A DNA stretch of 64,000 bases, from contig CALSQD010000002.1 of the NCBI GenBank assembly GCA_943788405.1, forward strand, positions 608,850 to 672,849. Direction: 5' to 3'. Shown here in pieces: positions 1 to 8,215 of this stretch. Source of the DNA: an uncultured Flavobacteriales bacterium. GTDB lineage: Bacteria > Bacteroidota > Bacteroidia > Flavobacteriales > BACL11. The first letter of the stretch is position 1. Each line of letters begins with the position of its first letter. Under the pieces are notes generated by a model that searched no databases, was not told where the DNA came from, and saw nothing but the letters and a program-made list of their open reading frames with translations. A program made the translations under genes and the position numbers.

Positions 1-964
1 TTAGTTCAAGAATTTTACCTCCTATCCTATCCATTTTTACATCAATATTCAGTTCTTGCTTTACTCTTTTTGATGTTGCTTTTTTCTTTATTAAATTAAA
101 ATTATCAATTCTAGCTTTTGATTTTGTTCCTCTGGCTTTTGGTTGTCTTCTTATCCATTCTAGCTCTTTTTTCATGAGCTTCTGTGCCTTTGCTACTTCT
201 ACATCAAAGTTGCTTTCTCGCTCAGCTCTTTTCTCTAAAAAGTAAGAGAAATTACCTTTATGATGATATAGATTTCCTCCTTCTAATTCCATGATATTGT
301 TACAAACTCTCTCTAAAAAATACCTATCATGTGTTACCATTAATACTGTTATATTTTGTTGTTGCAAGTATTTTTCCAACCATTCTATCATAGAAATATC
401 CAAATGATTGGTAGGCTCATCTAATAATAATACATCAGCATTTTCTAATAGTAATAGTGCAAGGGATAATCTTTTTTTCTGTCCACCTGAAAGTGCACCT
501 ACTTTTTGCTGAAGATTATTGATATTGAATTTTGAAAGAATTTGTTCACTTCTCCTTTGATAATCCCAAGCATTGTCTCGCTCCATTTTTGCAGTTAGCT
601 CCTCAACTAATTTCTCAGTTTTTTGGCTCCCCTCTTTACTATGGTTATCAACTGCTTTTTCATACTCTTTTACAAGCACACTTATTTTATTATGAGCACT
701 ATTAATAAGTTCATTTATCGTTAAACTATCATCAAAAATAGCATCTTGTGATAGGTAGGAAACTCTACATTCATTTCTGAATATTACCTCCCCACCATCT
801 GATGTATCTTTTCCTGCAAGTATTTTTAATAGGGATGATTTTCCTGTTCCATTATTAGCAATAAGTGCTACTTTATCTCCTTTGGAAAGTCCAAAGCTAA
901 GTCCTTCAAAAAGGACTCTTTCGCCAAAATTTTTTCCTAAATTTTCTACTGATAATAAATTCAT
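1..964 (-). CDS. ABC-F family ATPase, 3' part missing
   Basis: The visible N-terminal 321 codons hold one complete ABC-F ATP-binding domain and the linker. There is a Walker A variant ANNGTGKS near residues 36-43, signature ALSGGQKKRLSLALLLL, Walker B and the ABC-F hallmark LLLDEPTNHLD, then a charged linker. The reading frame is still open at the window edge, just where the second ABC domain begins (KILEL), so roughly the second half lies outside. ABC-F proteins such as Uup and EttA act on ribosomes and have no membrane domains. The start ATG overlaps the stop of the upstream flavoprotein gene in an ATGA arrangement, so the two are probably cotranslated. The exact ABC-F subtype cannot be set from half a protein. 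Confidence 0.9.
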   Translation of the reverse strand, partial: MNLLSVENLGKNFGERVLFEGLSFGLSKGDKVALIANNGTGKSSLLKILAGKDTSDGGEVIFRNECRVSYLSQDAIFDDSLTINELINSAHNKISVLVKEYEKAVDNHSKEGSQKTEKLVEELTAKMERDNAWDYQRRSEQILSKFNINNLQQKVGALSGGQKKRLSLALLLLENADVLLLDEPTNHLDISMIEWLEKYLQQQNITVLMVTHDRYFLERVCNNIMELEGGNLYHHKGNFSYFLEKRAERESNFDVEVAKAQKLMKKELEWIRRQPKARGTKSKARIDNFNLIKKKATSKRVKQELNIDVKMDRIGGKILEL

Positions 965-2163
965 GCTACACAATTTTTTCCGGCCAAATAACCAGTAGTC
1001 CAAGCAGCTTGAAAGTTAAAGCCTCCAGTTACCCCATCAATATTTAATAACTCCCCTGCAAAGTAAATGCCTTTATGTTTTTTACTTTCCATAGTTTGCA
1101 TATTTATCTCTGATAAATCTATTCCTCCACAACTTACAAATTCTTCTTTAAAAGTAGTTTTTCCTTTTACTTCAAACTCATCATTTATGAGCATATTTAT
1201 AAGGCGGTTTTTATTCTTTTTACTTAATTCATTCCAAATTTGATGTTCAGTAATTTCTAATTTATTGAGCATGAAATGCCATAAGCGTTTTGGAATTTCT
1301 AGCGGATTATGTTTGTACATTAATTTTCTGCTAGATGTTAAAGTAGTAAATAGAGCTCTTAACTCTTCTTCATTAACTCCTAACCAATTTAATTGTAAAC
1401 TAAAGTTGTAATTAAGTTTTGCTAAATCCTGTGCTCCCCAAGCGGATAACTTTAGTATTGCAGGTCCACTCATCCCCCAATGGGTAATTAAAAGTGGTCC
1501 GTTTTGCTTTAATTTACTCCCTTTTATACTTGTTATAACATTGGGTACACTTAATCCCATTAATGCAGTAATAGGGTTTTTAGGCATGTTAAAAGTAAAT
1601 AGTGAAGGTACAGGTTTTACTATTTTATATCCTAAGGATTTCAGCCATTCCAATTCGCTTTCTTTTGGGCTTCCACCACTAGCAATAATCACTTTATAGA
1701 AAACAAGTATTTCTCCATTTATTGTTAATTCAATTCCCTTTTCACTAGGTTTAATTGTACTAACTTTACTTTTAAAAGAAATTCTAATATCTAAGTTTTC
1801 AGCTGTATTTAGCAAAAGATCAACAATAGTTTGTGAGGAATTAGTGCTTGGAAACATCCTTTTGTCTGCTTCAGTTTTTAAAGGCACTCCCCTACTTTCA
1901 AACCAATTAACTGTATCCTTTGTAAAAAAGTGGTTAAATGATTTTTTGAGTTGTTTTCCTCCTCTTGGGTAATTTTTAATAAGTTGTGCTATGCTAAAGG
2001 TAGCATTAGTAACATTACATCTCCCACCTCCTGAAACCTTTACTTTTGCAAGTACCTTGTCGGTTTTTTCAAATATAGTAACTGAAGCTTCAGGTTTTGA
2101 TTCTTTAGCAGTGATAGCAGCCATGAAACCGGCAGCCCCTCCTCCTATTACTGCTATATTCAT
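961..2163 (-). CDS. BaiN/HI0933-type NAD(P)/FAD-dependent oxidoreductase
   Basis: A 400-residue flavoprotein of the HI0933/YhiN family (COG2081). The N-terminus carries the dinucleotide-binding motif IGGGAAGFMAA at residues 6-16, followed by the family motif KVSGGGRCNVTN near residues 43-54. The C-terminus carries the conserved FAGELLNIDGVTGGFNFQ, and GGFNFQAAWTTG contacts FAD in this family. The physiological substrate is not known for most members. Its stop overlaps the ABC-F start by 4 bp, and the small membrane-protein gene upstream ends directly at its start, so all three probably form one minus-strand operon. Confidence 0.92.
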   Translation of the reverse strand: MNIAVIGGGAAGFMAAITAKESKPEASVTIFEKTDKVLAKVKVSGGGRCNVTNATFSIAQLIKNYPRGGKQLKKSFNHFFTKDTVNWFESRGVPLKTEADKRMFPSTNSSQTIVDLLLNTAENLDIRISFKSKVSTIKPSEKGIELTINGEILVFYKVIIASGGSPKESELEWLKSLGYKIVKPVPSLFTFNMPKNPITALMGLSVPNVITSIKGSKLKQNGPLLITHWGMSGPAILKLSAWGAQDLAKLNYNFSLQLNWLGVNEEELRALFTTLTSSRKLMYKHNPLEIPKRLWHFMLNKLEITEHQIWNELSKKNKNRLINMLINDEFEVKGKTTFKEEFVSCGGIDLSEINMQTMESKKHKGIYFAGELLNIDGVTGGFNFQAAWTTGYLAGKNCVA

Positions 2164-2559
2164 TTAATTTCTTTTTACTTGCTCAATAAGTGCAAACAGT
2201 AATACCATTTGTAATAATATCTGAAGAATAAAGTATATGCTTGGTAAATGGATAAGTTCACTGCACACAAAAATTAAAAACAGATTGATAAAGCCAATTA
2301 AATTTAAAGATGCAATTATAAAATATAGATTCTTCCCAGTAGTATCTTTAAGCGCATAGGCGAATAAACCTAGTAATATATAAGCACTTCCTAAAAACTG
2401 CTGAACAACATTTACTACTCTAGCAGGTTCTCCTACCATTGTAAAAACTGATGATTCCTCTGGAAAGATAAGCAATAATAAGCCTACACCAAAAAAAAGG
2501 TATGCATGTAGCTTAAGCATAACATTGGCAAAAGATATTCGTGTTGCGTTTTTATTCAT
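2164..2559 (-). CDS. small four-helix membrane protein, unknown function
   Basis: A 131-residue protein with about four hydrophobic segments (around residues 12-33, 45-65, 75-95 and 100-125). No family was recognised. I chose the ATG at 2559 rather than an upstream start at 2613, because the longer reading would begin inside the typA terminator hairpin. The stop lies directly beside the flavoprotein start at 2163, which suggests one transcript. Confidence 0.7.
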   Translation of the reverse strand: MNKNATRISFANVMLKLHAYLFFGVGLLLLIFPEESSVFTMVGEPARVVNVVQQFLGSAYILLGLFAYALKDTTGKNLYFIIASLNLIGFINLFLIFVCSELIHLPSIYFILQILLQMVLLFALIEQVKRN

Positions 2560-2587
2560 AATATAAATATTAGATATCAAAGGTAAT

Positions 2588-2620
2588 AAAAATGGAGGGT
2601 TATAGCCCTCCATTTTTTAT
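2588..2620 (-). terminator. intrinsic terminator of typA
   Basis: A 12-bp perfect stem (2588-2599 with 2606-2617, GGAGGG/CCCTCC core, six-base loop) is flanked by A and T runs. It lies 20 bp beyond the typA stop in the direction of transcription. The symmetric A/T flanks mean it could work in both directions. Confidence 0.85.
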
Positions 2621-2639
2621 TCAAAATATTTTTAACTAT

Positions 2640-4409
2640 TTATCTGTAAGAGATTTTACGCATTCTTAGTGATTCTGGCGTAACTTCTAAATACTCATCA
2701 GCCTGAATATATTCCATACTTTCTTCTAATGAAAAATCAATTTTTGGAGCAATTACAATAGCAGCATCCGATCCTGATTTACGCATATTTGTTAATTGTT
2801 TTCCTTTAATAACATTAATATCTAAATCGTTATCTCTAGAGTTTTCACCAATTACTTGTCCTTTGTAAATATTAGCTCCAGGAGAAATAAAGAATCTTCC
2901 TCTATCCTGTAGTTTCCCAATTGAAAAGGCAGTTGAAGTACCTGCTTCCATTGAGATTAATGAACCCTTCATACGCTCAGTAATCTCACCTTTAAATAGT
3001 CCGTACTCTCTAAATCGGTGAGTCATAATTGCATTACCAGCAGTAGCAGTAAGTATGTTATTTCTTAAACCAATTAATCCTCTTGATGGAATGTCAAATT
3101 CTAAATGTTGCAAATCACCTTTTGGCTCCATTACTAACATATCTCCTTTTCTTTGTGTAACTAATTCAATTGCTTTACCTGAAAAATCAGCAGGAACATC
3201 AATTACTAATGTTTCCATTGGCTCACATTTTTTCCCGTCAATTTCTTTATAAATTACTTGTGGTTTACCAACTTGTAATTCAAATCCTTCTCTTCTCATT
3301 GTTTCAATTAAAACAGATAAGTGAAGAATCCCTCTACCAAATACATTAAATTTATCTTCAGAAGTTCCATCTTCAATTCTTAAAGCTAAATTTTTCTCAA
3401 GCTCTTTGTATAATCTATCTCTTAAGTGACGAGAAGTACAGTACTTACCTTCTTGACCAAAGAAAGGTGAATTGTTAATAGTAAACAACATACTCATTGT
3501 TGGCTCATCAATAGCAATTCTTGGTAATTCTTCAGGATTCTCAAAATCAGCTAAAGTATCTCCAATTTCAAAATCTTCAATACCTACAATAGAACAAATA
3601 TCTCCTGAACGAGCAGTTTTAACCTGAATTTTACCCATTCCTTCAAATACATGAAGTTCCTTAATTCTAACTTTCTTTCTTACACCATCAGCCTTGCAAA
3701 GAATATAATCCTTTCCTTCTTGTAAATCACCTCTAAAAATACGCCCAATTGCAATACGCCCTACAAACTTAGAGTAATCCAATGATGTAATTTGCATTTG
3801 TGGTGTACCTTCATTATAAGGAGCTTCAGGAATATCTTTAATTACTGCATCTAATAAAGGTAAAATATTATCTGTTTTATCTTTCCAGTCTAAACTCATC
3901 CAACCTTCCTTTGATGAACCAAAAACAGTCACAAAATCCAATTGATCTTCAGTTGCATCAAGGTTAAACATTAAATCAAAAATAGCATCTTGAACTAAGT
4001 CAGGAGTACAGTTTTCTTTATCCACTTTGTTTACAACAACAATAGGTTTTAACCCTAATTCGATTGCCTTACCTAATACAAAACGAGTTTGAGGCATTGC
4101 ACCCTCAAAAGCATCTACTAGTAATAAAACACCATCAGCCATTTTAAGTACACGCTCAACTTCACCTCCAAAATCGGCATGCCCAGGAGTATCAATTACA
4201 TTAATTTTTACATCCTTATAAGTAACGGATACATTCTTTGATAGGATAGTAATTCCTCTCTCACGCTCTAAATCATTATTATCTAATAATAATTCTTTTC
4301 TTTCTTTTCTTTCGTCAAGAACTTTACATTGGTCAATAATTTTATCGACTAAGGTAGTTTTTCCGTGATCGACATGGGCAATAATTGCTATGTTTCTGAT
4401 TGATTGCAT
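2640..4409 (-). CDS. typA: translational GTPase TypA/BipA
   Basis: A 589-residue ribosome-associated GTPase, close to the family's usual 600-610 residues. The G domain is complete: G1 AHVDHGKTT (residues 11-19), G2 RERGITI, G3 [16 protein letters not shown] and G4 NKVD. EF-G-like domains II, III and V and the BipA-specific C-terminal domain follow. BipA helps 50S assembly and stress or low-temperature growth in other bacteria. A -7 box (TAATTTTG on the minus strand, 4427-4434) lies 17 bp upstream of the ATG. Terminators sit on both sides, so it is probably monocistronic. Confidence 0.97.
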   Translation of the reverse strand: MQSIRNIAIIAHVDHGKTTLVDKIIDQCKVLDERKERKELLLDNNDLERERGITILSKNVSVTYKDVKINVIDTPGHADFGGEVERVLKMADGVLLLVDAFEGAMPQTRFVLGKAIELGLKPIVVVNKVDKENCTPDLVQDAIFDLMFNLDATEDQLDFVTVFGSSKEGWMSLDWKDKTDNILPLLDAVIKDIPEAPYNEGTPQMQITSLDYSKFVGRIAIGRIFRGDLQEGKDYILCKADGVRKKVRIKELHVFEGMGKIQVKTARSGDICSIVGIEDFEIGDTLADFENPEELPRIAIDEPTMSMLFTINNSPFFGQEGKYCTSRHLRDRLYKELEKNLALRIEDGTSEDKFNVFGRGILHLSVLIETMRREGFELQVGKPQVIYKEIDGKKCEPMETLVIDVPADFSGKAIELVTQRKGDMLVMEPKGDLQHLEFDIPSRGLIGLRNNILTATAGNAIMTHRFREYGLFKGEITERMKGSLISMEAGTSTAFSIGKLQDRGRFFISPGANIYKGQVIGENSRDNDLDINVIKGKQLTNMRKSGSDAAIVIAPKIDFSLEESMEYIQADEYLEVTPESLRMRKISYR

Positions 4410-4457
4410 ATTAAAATTTTAGGCGGCAAAATTACTCTTATTTTTCTCTTAAAACAG

Positions 4458-4483
4458 AAAAGACTGACAAATGTCAGTCTTTT
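4458..4483 (-). terminator. intrinsic terminator of the immunophilin gene
   Basis: A 12-bp inverted repeat (4458-4469 and 4472-4483; arms AAAAGACTGACA / TGTCAGTCTTTT) sits just past the stop of the cyclophilin-FKBP gene and before the typA promoter. Confidence 0.8.
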
Positions 4484-4509
4484 ATTTTATTTTTCTCTTA
4501 AGTTTTTTT

Positions 4510-5550
4510 TTAATGGTTATGCCCTTTATGAGGATCTTCTCCTTCTTCTAGTATGTCCATTAACTCAACTTCAAAAATAAGAGTTGCATTTGGAGGAATT
4601 ACGCCTCCTGCCCCTCTAGCTCCATAAGCTAAGTGTGGTGGAATAATGAATGTTGCTTTCCCTCCTACTTTTAATAAAGCAATTCCTTCATCCCATCCTG
4701 GAATTACTCTACCCTCTCCTAAAGGAAACTCTATAGGTTCATTTCTATCATGTGAAGAATCAAATTTTGTACCATCAGCAAGTTTACCAGTATAGTGTAC
4801 TGAAACCTTTTTACCAGCTTTAGCTTGTTCACCTTCTCCTTCTTTAATCATAAAGTAAGCCAAACCACTTTCAGTAGTAGTTGCTCCTTCAGTTAATTTT
4901 TTCATTGCTTCAGCAGCTTTTTTAGCTTTCCTAGCATTTTCTTTTTCTATTTCAGCTTGTGCAGTTTCAAATACACTATTTGCATCAAAAGCTTTAGCAG
5001 CAGCACCTTCTCTTATAATAGTTACTGAGTTCATTACATCATCTTGTGCAATAGCATTAACTACATCCATTCCTTCAACTACATGTCCGAATACTGAGTG
5101 TTTACCATCTAACCAAGGGGTTTGCTTGTGTGTGATAAAGAATTGAGAACCATTAGTTGTTGGTCCTGAGTTAGCCATAGAAAGAATTCCTCCTTTATCA
5201 TGCTTTAATTCTGGGTGGAATTCATCAGCAAACTTATATCCTGGACTTCCTGATCCTGTTCCATCAGGGCAACCTCCTTGAATCATAAAATCAGCAATTA
5301 CTCTGTGGAATTTTAATCCATCATAGTAAGGAGTTCCTGCTTCTTTCTTATTGTTTTTTAATGTTCCCTCAGCAAGTCCAACAAAGCTGGCTACTGTAAG
5401 TGGAGTTTTCTCATGTTCTAGTTTGATTAAGATTTCTCCTTTTGTGGTGTTGATTTTTGCGTACATACCGTCTTCTAAATTTGATTTATTATCATTTGTG
5501 TTAAATTGTGTGCTAGCTAAAAGTGCTAGTCCTAAAAGTATTGCTTTCAT
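4510..5550 (-). CDS. cyclophilin-FKBP fusion peptidyl-prolyl isomerase
   Basis: A 346-residue dual immunophilin. Residues about 28-190 form a cyclophilin domain with FHRVIADFMIQGG, GILSMANSGPTTNGSQFFIT and LDGKHSVFG. A charged helical linker (about 195-225) is followed by an FKBP domain (about 225-335) with VHYTGKLADGTKFDSS, GWDEGI and IPPHLAYGARG. Each domain should catalyse proline cis-trans isomerisation. The N-terminus is hydrophobic (KAILLGLALLAS) and could be a short signal sequence, so a periplasmic location is plausible. The C-terminus is His-rich (HKGHNH). Fusions in this order are known in Flavobacteria and Treponema. It lies 3 bp downstream of the DHH phosphoesterase gene, in one operon. 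Confidence 0.93.
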   Translation of the reverse strand: MKAILLGLALLASTQFNTNDNKSNLEDGMYAKINTTKGEILIKLEHEKTPLTVASFVGLAEGTLKNNKKEAGTPYYDGLKFHRVIADFMIQGGCPDGTGSGSPGYKFADEFHPELKHDKGGILSMANSGPTTNGSQFFITHKQTPWLDGKHSVFGHVVEGMDVVNAIAQDDVMNSVTIIREGAAAKAFDANSVFETAQAEIEKENARKAKKAAEAMKKLTEGATTTESGLAYFMIKEGEGEQAKAGKKVSVHYTGKLADGTKFDSSHDRNEPIEFPLGEGRVIPGWDEGIALLKVGGKATFIIPPHLAYGARGAGGVIPPNATLIFEVELMDILEEGEDPHKGHNH

Positions 5551-5553
5551 TGT

Positions 5554-6573
5554 TTAATTAGTTTTATTTAGTTCAGTTTTATATTCATTTATTATTTGTT
5601 CAACTTTTATAATCGTTTCATCTACTGAAACTTGCGATATCCCTCCTGAAGCATTCATATGACCACCGCCTGAGAAATATTTATTGGCAATCCCGTTTAC
5701 TTTAAACTCCCCTTTTGATCGTAAGGATAACTTTACCATTCCATCTTTTTCAGCAATAAACACGGCAAATTTAATTCCCTCAATACCTAATGCATAGTTT
5801 ACAAATCCTTCAGTATCTCCTTTTTTAAATTCAAATCGTGTTAATTCTTCAGCAGTTAACGAAATTATTGCTGCATTATTTTCTGGATACAACCTTAATT
5901 TTTCATTTAAGCAATATCCTAAAAGTTTTATCCTGTTAGCTGATGAGTTATCATAAATTAAATCATGAATTTTATCGTTTTTAGCTCCAGCATTAATCAG
6001 TTCTGCTAATATATGATGTGTTTTTGCAGTGGTTGATGCATATTTAAAGCTTCCTGTATCGGTCATGATACCAACATACAGGCATTCTGCCATCTCTTTA
6101 TTAAGGTATGCTGTCATTTCCATAGCATCAATTACCTCAAATAAAAGCTGTGCAGTAGAACATGCAGTTGTATCTGAAAAAATTAAGTCAGCAATTTCTC
6201 TATCAGGATCTTGATGATGATCAATCATAATTTTGGTAGCCTTACTGCTTTTTACAGCATCAGCAAAAGTGGCAATTCTACTTAAATGACTAAAATCTAA
6301 AAGAAAAATTAAATCAGCATTAGCAGTGATTGCATCCGCCTCCTCTTCATTCCCCTCATAAATATTAACATCCTCATTTCCAGGAAGCCAGTGTAGGAAA
6401 TCAGCATACTCATTAGGAGTAATAACCTTAACGCTATGCCCTATTTGTTGTAGCAAATTACACAAACCTAAGGATGACCCCATAGCATCACCATCAGGAC
6501 CTCTATGGGTTGTAATTACTATATTCTTAGGGCTACTAAGTAGGTTTTTTAACGCTTGAGCAGTTTCTTTCAT
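5554..6573 (-). CDS. DHH-family phosphoesterase (NrnA-like)
   Basis: A 339-residue protein with the DHH/DHHA1 architecture of NrnA-type enzymes, which degrade short oligonucleotides or pAp. The sequence shows the metal motif GPDGDAMGSS near residues 24-33, LLDFSH, the DHH motif MIDHHQDPD, and the C-terminal GGGHMNASGG of DHHA1. I took the ATG at 6573 over a GTG two codons upstream. NrnA or GdpP-like substrate choice cannot be decided, but there are no membrane, PAS or GGDEF domains, so NrnA is the better fit. It is transcribed together with the immunophilin gene. Confidence 0.92.
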   Translation of the reverse strand: MKETAQALKNLLSSPKNIVITTHRGPDGDAMGSSLGLCNLLQQIGHSVKVITPNEYADFLHWLPGNEDVNIYEGNEEEADAITANADLIFLLDFSHLSRIATFADAVKSSKATKIMIDHHQDPDREIADLIFSDTTACSTAQLLFEVIDAMEMTAYLNKEMAECLYVGIMTDTGSFKYASTTAKTHHILAELINAGAKNDKIHDLIYDNSSANRIKLLGYCLNEKLRLYPENNAAIISLTAEELTRFEFKKGDTEGFVNYALGIEGIKFAVFIAEKDGMVKLSLRSKGEFKVNGIANKYFSGGGHMNASGGISQVSVDETIIKVEQIINEYKTELNKTN

Positions 6574-6660
6574 AAGCACGCAAAAATAGTAAAAGAAATA
6601 AGAGTAGGTTTTGATTAAAATTCTAATTTTGCAGCCCTTAATAAATAAAACTAAGAAAAG

Positions 6661-7077
6661 ATGTCAAACATTACATTTACAATGATTAAGCCAGAAGCTG
6701 TTGCAGCTGGAAATACTGGTGCAATCTTAAACAAAATTGAAGGAGCAGGATTTAGAATTGTGGCTATGAAGAAAGTTCACTTATCTAAAGAAAGAGCTGG
6801 TGAGTTTTATGCTGTACATAGCGAGCGCCCTTTTTATGGTGAGTTGGTTGATTACATGTGTGAATCACCAATTATTGCTGCCATTTTAGAAAAAGATAAT
6901 GCAGTTGCAGATTTTAGAACCTTAATTGGTGCTACTAATCCTGCTGATGCTGCAGAAGGAACCATTAGAGCAGAATTTGCAGAGAGCTTAGCTAAGAATG
7001 CTGTGCACGGTTCTGATTCTGATGAGAATGCAAATATTGAAGCTGATTTTCATTTCTCAGCAGAGGAAAGATTTTAG
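6661..7077 (+). CDS. ndk: nucleoside diphosphate kinase
   Basis: A 138-residue NDP kinase of typical bacterial length, which balances NTP pools by phosphate transfer through a phosphohistidine. It has the N-terminal [20 protein letters not shown] and LIGATNP, and the active-site NAVHGSDS with His near residue 117. The tail FHFSAEERF is typical of Bacteroidota. A -7 box TAATTTTG lies at 6624-6631. A strong terminator follows, so it is probably monocistronic. Confidence 0.97.
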   Translation: MSNITFTMIKPEAVAAGNTGAILNKIEGAGFRIVAMKKVHLSKERAGEFYAVHSERPFYGELVDYMCESPIIAAILEKDNAVADFRTLIGATNPADAAEGTIRAEFAESLAKNAVHGSDSDENANIEADFHFSAEERF

Positions 7078-7100
7078 TAGATAGTTTGTGTTAATACTGA

Positions 7101-7135
7101 ACAAAAGCCACCTTAACGGGTGGCTTTTGTTGTTT
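7101..7135 (+). terminator. intrinsic terminator of ndk
   Basis: A perfect 12-bp stem (7101-7112 / 7119-7130; ACAAAAGCCACC arm) with a 6-base loop, 23 bp after the ndk stop, followed by a T-rich stretch. Confidence 0.88.
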
Positions 7136-7176
7136 ATGTCTATATCTAGAAAATCCGATACTTGATACACGCGCGT

Positions 7177-7302
7177 GAAGCATTAAAACTCGCGAGTGAT
7201 GGCTTTATTCTTGTGCGTGAAGCAATAAAACACGCAATTGATGACTATATTCTTGCGATCACTAAAAAGAAACTCGTGCCTGAAGCAAAGAAACTCATTG
7301 AT
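7177..7302 (+). repeat. degenerate 21-bp tandem array, six units
   Basis: Six consecutive units start exactly every 21 bp (7177, 7198, 7219, 7240, 7261, 7282). Two unit types mostly alternate. One reads GAWGCAWWRAAACTC at its 5' side (units 1, 3, 5, 6). The other reads GATGRCTWTATTCTTGYG (units 2 and 4). Units 1-2 and 3-4 therefore also form a 42-bp higher repeat. The array runs straight into a palindromic repeat copy at 7299. As 21 is a multiple of 3, one frame stays open and reads as heptads (EALKLA, DGFILV), which produces a spurious 89-codon ORF. The same unit types recur at 53625-53897. Confidence 0.75.
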
Positions 7303-7380
7303 ATAGCAAACACTTTTGGGTGTGGCTATCCTAACTCAATAAAAAGGAATAGATTGCCTTATTCTGTTAGCAAATACATG
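7299..7380 (+). repeat. decayed copy of the TGTCATAGCGAAC palindromic repeat
   Basis: The stretch matches the repeat copies near 54 kb: ATAGCAAAC, then GGGTGTGGCTATC, an A/T-rich centre with AATAGATTGC, and an altered right arm GTTAGCAAATAC where intact copies have GTTCGCAATGAC. It looks like an old copy with many substitutions. Confidence 0.6.
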
Positions 7381-7423
7381 AATATTATAATTTACACATT
7401 AAGCAAGTTTTCTAACAACAACT

Positions 7424-7453
7424 TGTCTTAGCGAACCTTTGAGTGTGGTTATT
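7424..7453 (+). repeat. left-half copy of the TGTCATAGCGAAC palindromic repeat
   Basis: TGTCTTAGCGAACC followed by TTTGAGTGTGGTTATT matches the left half of the copies at 53989 and 54431. The right half is absent. The umuD stop follows 20 bp later. Confidence 0.6.
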
Positions 7454-7473
7454 AATTGCTAAAAGGTAAAGTC

Positions 7474-7923
7474 TTAAACCTTATGAATTACATAAGTAAC
7501 TACTCCCCATACCTTAAAGTCCATTTCTTTAGTGATTTCAATAGGAGTAAAGTTTTCGTTTTCAGGCATTAGGTAGAGTTTATTGTCAGAAACATTTACA
7601 CGCTTTACAGTAAATTCACTATCAATAACCGCTAGTACTATACTTCTGTTTTCAGGTTCAATGGCTCTGTCCACCAACATAACATCTCCACTTTGTATGC
7701 CAGCATCTTTCATGCTCTCTCCTATTGCTTTTACACAAAATGTATGGCTAGGGTTACGCACCAAATGATCATGCAAATTCAGGTCCAAATCCATAGCATC
7801 ATCAGCTGGTGAAGGAAATCCAGCAGGTACACTACCTTCAAATAGATTTATATCCTCAAGGTTTTCAGCATCTAGTGAGTAAAATGCAAGTTCATCAGTA
7901 GTTTTTATAGGTTTCAATTTCAT
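7474..7923 (-). CDS. umuD: UmuD-like S24 self-cleaving peptidase
   Basis: A 149-residue LexA/UmuD-family protein without a DNA-binding domain. The self-cleavage site Ala-Gly lies in VPAGFPSPADD near residues 33-43. The catalytic Ser is in KAIGESMKDAGI near residue 69 and the catalytic Lys in EFTVKRV near 108. UmuD normally activates the Pol V subunit UmuC after RecA-stimulated cleavage, but no umuC is adjacent. It starts 1 bp after the DUF721 stop, in an operon with recF. SOS regulation would be expected but I did not identify a LexA box. Confidence 0.88.
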   Translation of the reverse strand: MKLKPIKTTDELAFYSLDAENLEDINLFEGSVPAGFPSPADDAMDLDLNLHDHLVRNPSHTFCVKAIGESMKDAGIQSGDVMLVDRAIEPENRSIVLAVIDSEFTVKRVNVSDNKLYLMPENENFTPIEITKEMDFKVWGVVTYVIHKV

Positions 7924-7924
7924 T

Positions 7925-8215
7925 TTATTTCAAGATAATATCCTTAAGGAATGGTTTTCCTAGTCGTTTGTTTATTTGTTGTAGGAGTTCTGTTTTTTTA
8001 TAACTCAACTCATTGCGCATAGGTGCCGATTTTAGCTTAACATATAATGTTCCTTTATATATTTTTCGGTCAATTATGAATTTCATTAGTGCATCACCCA
8101 TTATGTCATCCCATATTGCAATAGCATCTAGTTCGTCAAGCTTTCCTGCTAATTTTGGGTTTTTCATTAGCTTACGGATGATATCCCCAACATTATGTGT
8201 GTTTTTACCTCTCAT
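7925..8215 (-). CDS. DUF721/DciA-like protein
   Basis: A 96-residue protein of the DUF721 family, to which the replicative-helicase loader DciA belongs. The conserved pattern is visible: a helical N-terminus ending in IAIWDDIMGDALMKF, then the strand GTLYVKLKSAPMRNELSY, then KKTELLQQINKRLG. DUF721 genes commonly follow recF near dnaA/dnaN, as here. Its ATG overlaps the recF TAA by one base (TAATG). A role in helicase loading or replication is an inference from the family. Confidence 0.85.
   Translation of the reverse strand: MRGKNTHNVGDIIRKLMKNPKLAGKLDELDAIAIWDDIMGDALMKFIIDRKIYKGTLYVKLKSAPMRNELSYKKTELLQQINKRLGKPFLKDIILK

Noticed and set aside
2560-2613. Upstream start for the small membrane protein
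   Set aside because: The extra codons fall in the typA terminator hairpin.
7162-7431. An 89-codon open frame over the 21-bp array
   Set aside because: The frame is open because the array period is a multiple of three; it continues into palindromic repeats and ends without any recognisable domain. The related array at 53.6 kb has a stop in the same frame.
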